DNA of 64,000 nt from CAUJGP01 sp964612425 (GTDB taxonomy: Bacteria; Bdellovibrionota; Bdellovibrionia; Bdellovibrionales; Bdellovibrionaceae): the NCBI GenBank assembly GCA_964612425.1, contig CAZTDX010000011.1, positions 1 through 64,000 of the forward strand, read 5' to 3'. The position numbers were made by a program, and so were the translations under genes. The notes below the pieces were generated by a model that saw nothing but the letters and a program-made list of their open reading frames with translations, was not told where the DNA came from and searched no databases. Positions 60,559 through 64,000 of the stretch are shown piece after piece. The first letter of the stretch is position 1. Every line of letters starts with the position of its first letter.

Positions 60559-61188
60559 TTAATTTCCTATGTAAAATAAAGGGAAGATAAAAAGCCAAAT
60601 TACATCGCACATATGCCAAAAGTGAGCACTTGCTCGAAAAGAAACGGAAGGATCTTCTAAGGTATTTTGGCTGTACTTTCTATAAACAACCGCAAGAATC
60701 AACAGACCAATAATGACATGAATAAAATGAAATAGTGTTAGAAGCCAGTAAAGATCCCAGAAGTCGTTCGTTCCTAATGTAAACCCTTTTTCAATCTTGG
60801 CCGAATAGTCAAAGGCTTTAGAAATAACGAAAATAAGACCCGTAACAAAGGCTAAAAAAAAGTTAAGTCGCGCTAGTTTGAATTTTTTTTCTGAAAAATG
60901 ATGAACAAACTCTGCAATTTGCCAACCGCTAAAAAGTAAACATAAAGTTAAAAAAATTCCAAACTTGAGATCCAGTTGAGTGTGAGAGATTTTAAATAAT
61001 TCTTGTTGAGAGTGTCGAAGGTGTGCAATGGTTGTATAGGAAATGGCGAAAAAAAAGAATTCAAATAAAATGATCAGCCAAATGAGGAATCCACCTGGTG
61101 GATTCCAAAAATCGTTTTTATGAGTGAACGTAGAGTTCTCGCTATTAATGTCATTGACGTTTTGATTTGAAATAACAGATTCAATCAT
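60559..61188 (-). CDS. NorE/cytochrome-oxidase subunit III-like membrane protein
   Basis: This 209-residue protein has five hydrophobic segments. WNPPGGFLIWLIILFEFFFFAIS is characteristic of NorE-type heme-copper oxidase subunit III relatives, and FWDLYWLLTLFHFIHVIIGLLIL, FRASAHFWHMCDVIWLFIFPLFYI resemble the C-terminal helices. No catalytic subunit gene is adjacent. An FNR/DNR-like box lies about 85 bp upstream. Confidence 0.82.
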   Translation of the reverse strand: MIESVISNQNVNDINSENSTFTHKNDFWNPPGGFLIWLIILFEFFFFAISYTTIAHLRHSQQELFKISHTQLDLKFGIFLTLCLLFSGWQIAEFVHHFSEKKFKLARLNFFLAFVTGLIFVISKAFDYSAKIEKGFTLGTNDFWDLYWLLTLFHFIHVIIGLLILAVVYRKYSQNTLEDPSVSFRASAHFWHMCDVIWLFIFPLFYIGN

Positions 61189-61539
61189 TTAGGGACTTCT
61201 CCATTAATTAATGGTTCTTTAATTTTTAATCGGTACAATAGCACACTACCCTAGGTGAGGCTTTTCAATGATGATTTAGATCATACTTTTTGAAATTACC
61301 TACTGTTTTTAGCGTTTTAATTGCTCTCATTTTGAGCATTATGGGAGGGTGGGATATAAAATTAGCAGTGACATTTTTGGTCACCTCAAGAGCGCGTTAG
61401 ACTGTAATCTTTTCAAGCCACTCTGATTTTAATGAAAAATAAATAAAGTTAATTTAAAACCATTCTTGTGATCGTTTGGTTTTAAATAAATTGAGTTTAA
61501 AATCTCTGTAAATCCCAATTTTCAAAAAGGAAAATTAAC
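61189..61539. other. gene-free 351-bp divergent promoter region
   Basis: It separates the norE-like gene (minus) from the phosphodiesterase gene (plus). Apart from the FNR/DNR-like box at 61271-61284, nothing recognisable is seen; AT-rich stretches at 61430-61510 could hold promoter elements for the plus-strand gene. Confidence 0.4.
61271..61284 (-). promoter_or_regulatory. FNR/DNR-like binding site upstream of norE-like gene
   Basis: ATGAT-TTAG-ATCAT matches the consensus TTGAT-N4-ATCAA at four of five positions in each half-site. It lies about 85 bp upstream of the norE-like start, a plausible position for oxygen- or NO-responsive activation. Confidence 0.55.
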
Positions 61540-62454
61540 ATGATTACAAAGCTGTCTAACTCCCTCTCTTTGATGGTTATCTCTGCATTACTAACGATGA
61601 CTTCTCATTTTGGTAATGCCCAGCAAATACCAAATAAAATACGGATTTTAAACTATAACGTAAAGGGAACTCCGAGCTTTCCATCTGGGGGAAATAGTAA
61701 AAAAACACTCAAAAAAATCAGAGATGCCATTATCAGTAAAATTAAAGATGGCACAGCTCCTGATGTTATTTTATTTCAAGAAGTTTTTTCGAGCGACGCG
61801 AAAGATGTAATTAGAAGTTTAAACTCCAATGGTTATTATCCTTATATGGTTTTGGGACCAGGAGCTGATGGAAATTTTTCCTACAGCAGTGGTCTAACTA
61901 CATTAAGCAAAATACCAATTATTTATAATGAAGCTATTAGCTACGGCAGTGAAAACTGTGCTACTTGGGACTGTTATGCTAACAAAGGCGCACACCTTGC
62001 TGTGCTTAAAGCCAACAACTGGTCTGAGCCCATTGTTGTTGTAAATACTCACTTACAAGCAGAAAATGAATTTGATTTAGTTCGTCAGAATCAAATGCAA
62101 ATCCTTCGAAAATTTGTATCAACTCAAACTTCAAAAGGATTAAGCGTGATCATTGGCGGAGATCTTAATACGAAGCCCAATCGCCCCAGCTACAATTATT
62201 TTAAAAATCTATTTAATGAGTTTGTGAGCGTGGGTGAGTTTTGTTTGGGTTCTTTATCAGGTTGCGAAGTGAATCGTGCTACATCGCGTGATCTACTCGT
62301 TGAAAACACAAAAGACCACCAGTTTTATAGTAACTCAAGAAAGCTTGGATTAACACCTGTTGGATTTGTTAGAAACTTTAGCAAAGAAGTTGATGGTTTT
62401 GAATACTCAGATCATAAGGGCTACCAAGTTGATTATAAATTGGATTGGAGATAA
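61540..62454 (+). CDS. exported endonuclease/exonuclease/phosphatase-fold enzyme, sphingomyelinase-like
   Basis: This 304-residue protein has a signal peptide (LMVISALLTMTSHFGNA) and EEP-fold motifs: LNYNVKG, DVILFQEVF (metal Glu), VVNTHLQAE (Asn-His), GGDLNTKP (Asp-Asn) and the final SDHKGYQVDY (Asp-His). The block ENCATWDCYANKGAHLAVLKA resembles the (A/S)xKG loop of bacterial sphingomyelinases. It likely hydrolyses a phosphodiester outside the cytoplasm; sphingomyelinase C is the best guess and secreted nuclease the alternative. Confidence 0.82.
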   Translation: MITKLSNSLSLMVISALLTMTSHFGNAQQIPNKIRILNYNVKGTPSFPSGGNSKKTLKKIRDAIISKIKDGTAPDVILFQEVFSSDAKDVIRSLNSNGYYPYMVLGPGADGNFSYSSGLTTLSKIPIIYNEAISYGSENCATWDCYANKGAHLAVLKANNWSEPIVVVNTHLQAENEFDLVRQNQMQILRKFVSTQTSKGLSVIIGGDLNTKPNRPSYNYFKNLFNEFVSVGEFCLGSLSGCEVNRATSRDLLVENTKDHQFYSNSRKLGLTPVGFVRNFSKEVDGFEYSDHKGYQVDYKLDWR

Positions 62455-62466
62455 TTTTATCAACTT

Positions 62467-62496
62467 TGCAGCTTAAATAAAGATAATTAAGCTGCA
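62467..62496. terminator. 10-bp hairpin shared by the phosphodiesterase and small ORF 3' ends
   Basis: TGCAGCTTAA (62467-62476) and TTAAGCTGCA (62487-62496) pair perfectly around a 10-base loop and cover the stop codon of the small minus-strand ORF. No long T-run follows, so termination efficiency is uncertain. Confidence 0.5.
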
Positions 62497-62573
62497 GAGA
62501 TAACAAGATTAAAAACTAAGAAAAAAGTAAATGTCAGTAAAATAAGTATCAGCATAGTTTTTCTAATATTCAT
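62487..62573 (-). CDS. 28-residue hydrophobic small protein
   Basis: An ATG at 62573 is preceded at seven bases by a perfect GGAGGAG ribosome site (62581-62587). It encodes 28 residues: a basic N-terminus (MNIRKT) and one transmembrane helix (MLILILLTFTFFLVFNLVIS). The strong ribosome site makes it likely to be translated. No homologue is recognised. Such single-helix proteins often regulate membrane complexes or act as type I toxins; either is speculative. Confidence 0.6.
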   Translation of the reverse strand: MNIRKTMLILILLTFTFFLVFNLVISAA

Positions 62574-62704
62574 AAATTTACTCCTCCCTGAAATACGAGA
62601 CTCAATATTTTGCTGACATTTAAAGCTCATAAAAGCCCTTGAAAATGCCCTCTGGTCCCTTTATAACCCAAATAAGATTACTATGCACATTTCATACCTA
62701 ATCC

Positions 62705-63247
62705 ATGGGGGCCATTTTGAACCACAAAGAATTAGCAAAAAAAATATTTGAAATTAGTCATTTAACGGGTGAGTTTAAGTTACGATCCGGGCAAATCTCC
62801 CATGAATATTTTGATAAATATCGCTTCGAGTCTCAACCTCATTTGTTGAGAGCCATTGCAGAAGAAATGAAAAAATTAATTCCAGAAGGTACCGAAGTTT
62901 TGGCGGGACTTGAGGTGGGTGGAATACCTATAGCCACAGCGTTATCACTTGCAACCGGTACACCTGTTGTTTTTGTGCGAAAGAAAGCAAAGGATTACGG
63001 GACTTGTCAATTAGCAGAAGGGATTTCCGTCAAGGGTAAAAAAATCTGTGTGATCGAAGATGTGATTACTACCGGAGGGCAAGTTCATCTATCAGTTCAG
63101 GATCTTCGTGATGGGGGAGCCATTATTAACGACGTTTTATGTGTAATAGATCGTGGGTCGGATTCTGTTCTCAAGATGAAAGAAAAAGGACTTAATCTGA
63201 AACCACTTTTTACTATGTCTGAATTGAAGGATGCCGCTCACTCGTAG
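62705..63247 (+). CDS. pyrE: orotate phosphoribosyltransferase-like enzyme
   Basis: This 180-residue enzyme has the PRPP-binding motif CVIEDVITTGGQVHLSV, preceded by FKLRSGQISHEYFDKYRFES, LEVGGIPIATALSLATG and VFVRKKAKDYGTCQLAEG. It converts orotate to OMP in pyrimidine synthesis, although the Phe/Asp in SHEYFDKY differ from common PyrE (SxxYFDxR/K), so another phosphoribosyltransferase is possible. The start ATG lies at 62705; an in-frame TTG at 62717 is an alternative. No other pyr genes are adjacent. Confidence 0.84.
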   Translation: MGAILNHKELAKKIFEISHLTGEFKLRSGQISHEYFDKYRFESQPHLLRAIAEEMKKLIPEGTEVLAGLEVGGIPIATALSLATGTPVVFVRKKAKDYGTCQLAEGISVKGKKICVIEDVITTGGQVHLSVQDLRDGGAIINDVLCVIDRGSDSVLKMKEKGLNLKPLFTMSELKDAAHS

Positions 63248-63584
63248 AGACTAACCGCAGATGGAAAAATCCACTGGCGACGAGTTATTAGTCAGATTTT
63301 TAAAACATGGATAATTAAATAATTTTTATATAGCCTCTATTTAATTCTATTTGTAAAAATACTTTACAAGGAATTTTTTTTAATAAAAGTTTAATTTTTA
63401 TGAAACTCTTTAATTTCAATATATTAAAGCATGTGGTTTTGATCATAAAAATTTTATTTTGGAATAAAATTAGTGAGTTGCTTGCAAATTTGATTTTTTA
63501 AATTACTTTCAACTATCCTCAAGCTACACCATAGATGCCTTAAAGGAAATTGATTAGGGCTCAAAACCGGTGCAAGGAGGACCA
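63248..63584. other. gene-free 337-bp AT-rich interval
   Basis: No coding frame, RNA gene or strong hairpin is recognised. It contains the promoter for the final lipoprotein-like gene. The tract from 63490 to 63570 is less AT-rich and might contain a leader RNA, but no known riboswitch pattern was matched. Confidence 0.4.
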
Positions 63585-64000
63585 ATGAAAATCTTAAAAA
63601 TAAATTTCATTATATTACCACTTCTAGGTTTATCGCTGATGGGTAATAAAGGATGCGATGATAAAAATCAGGCTCGATTATTACGCATGGACGTAGAAAT
63701 CGGTCAGATAAAATCCATGCCTCTTCAGGTTGATCAGGAGAAGGCTATACAAATTGATCAACTAACCAGAGATCTTTTCTCGCGTGCAATTTACAATCAC
63801 GAGCACTTTACGATTGTAAATACGATCATCGCGCCACCAACTGAAAGTAACTCTAGCGTGAGCTTGAAGGCAAGCAATGTAAAAAATGTAACTACAGCGT
63901 TCACATCAACAGATCTAAAAATACTTAGCGACTATGGGTTTCAATCTTCAGTAAAAGAAAACGAAGGTTTTAACACAAAAGCGTTTCAAGAGGTGCCACG
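63585..64000 (+). CDS. exported/lipoprotein-like hypothetical protein, cut by the window end
   Basis: An ATG at 63585 follows CAAGGAGG and opens a frame that remains open for at least 138 codons to the window end. The product begins MKILKINFIILPLLGLSLMG, followed by a Cys at about residue 24 (NKGC), a lipobox-like but imperfect signal. The rest (QIDQLTRDLFSRAIYNHEHF, IVNTIIAPPTESNSS) is not recognised. Partial at the 3' end. Confidence 0.75.
   Translation, partial: MKILKINFIILPLLGLSLMGNKGCDDKNQARLLRMDVEIGQIKSMPLQVDQEKAIQIDQLTRDLFSRAIYNHEHFTIVNTIIAPPTESNSSVSLKASNVKNVTTAFTSTDLKILSDYGFQSSVKENEGFNTKAFQEVP

Noticed and set aside
63490..63584. Riboswitch before the last gene
   Set aside because: No known aptamer core could be matched by eye; a covariance-model search would be needed.
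1..64000. CRISPR array or cas genes
   Set aside because: No run of regularly spaced identical direct repeats and no Cas-like protein were seen; the only arrays are the palindromes and the heptad-coding repeats.

Overview
The window looks like a chromosome segment of a motile, low-GC, diderm bacterium. The best fit is a relative of the Bdellovibrio group (Bdellovibrionota). This rests on gene content only: a FlgM/FlgN/FlgK/FlgL/CsrA/FliW flagellar block, a reduced Flp/Tad-type pilus cluster, many exported hydrolases and lipoproteins, and class-A RNase P RNA. Species-level identity cannot be read from the sequence.

Layout. 1-1.5 kb: a gutted DUF4143-type ATPase remnant and a HEPN/MNT pair. 1.6-9 kb: exported neutral ceramidase, sugar epimerase, PIN/Phd toxin-antitoxin pair, Xer-type recombinase divergent from an AlbA/Schlafen-type regulator with a striking three-unit palindromic array between them, and a GmhB-like phosphatase. 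9.4-15 kb: REC-PilZ regulator followed by flgM-flgN-flgK-flgL-csrA-fliW. 15-20.7 kb: a tightly packed minus-strand operon for chorismate and prephenate metabolism (tyrA-aroF-aroA-aroC-aroB). 20.9-23.2 kb: metzincin lipoprotein and rnpB (minus strand). 23.3-26.3 kb: Flp pilin, TadE-like and RcpC/CpaB-like genes without a motor or secretin. 26.5-28.9 kb: FAD-linked oxidase, HPt protein, small proteins. 29.4-38 kb: five plus-strand genes for exported proteins, including a putative esterase and an exported PEP/pyruvate-binding (ATP-grasp) protein. 38-41 kb: coiled-coil repeat protein, tRNA-Cys, ComM/YifB. 41-52 kb: an aryl-polyene/flexirubin-like biosynthetic cluster (aromatic amino acid ammonia-lyase, AMP-ligase fused to a hot-dog dehydratase, ACP, two ketosynthases plus a ketosynthase-like protein, FabG, dehydratase, acyltransferases and a GT2-DUF2062-acyltransferase fusion). 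52-57.3 kb: two ATPase-nuclease (DUF234-like) genes, a beta-propeller and a TIP30-like Rossmann protein. 57.3-64 kb: aldehyde dehydrogenase/SDR pair, RluA-type pseudouridine synthase, norE/norF-like genes with an FNR-like box, a sphingomyelinase-like phosphodiesterase, a 28-codon membrane ORF, pyrE-like gene and a truncated lipoprotein gene.

How parts may work together. CsrA and FliW sit directly behind the flagellar hook-filament junction genes, and csrA has a sigma-28-like promoter and a GGA-bearing leader hairpin, as expected of a FlgM-sigma28-CsrA-FliW checkpoint. The aryl-polyene-like cluster would draw phenylalanine or tyrosine from the prephenate branch encoded upstream. Ceramidase and sphingomyelinase-like enzymes could process sphingolipids from prey, hosts or detritus.

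Most unusual signal. Four NTPase-type genes or remnants (about 0.02, 6.6, 53.5 and 55.9 kb) each carry a different long palindrome at or just before the start codon. Two of the encoded proteins combine a P-loop ATPase with a C-terminal D...ExK motif. This recurring 'private palindrome plus ATPase' arrangement is the best candidate here for an undescribed system.
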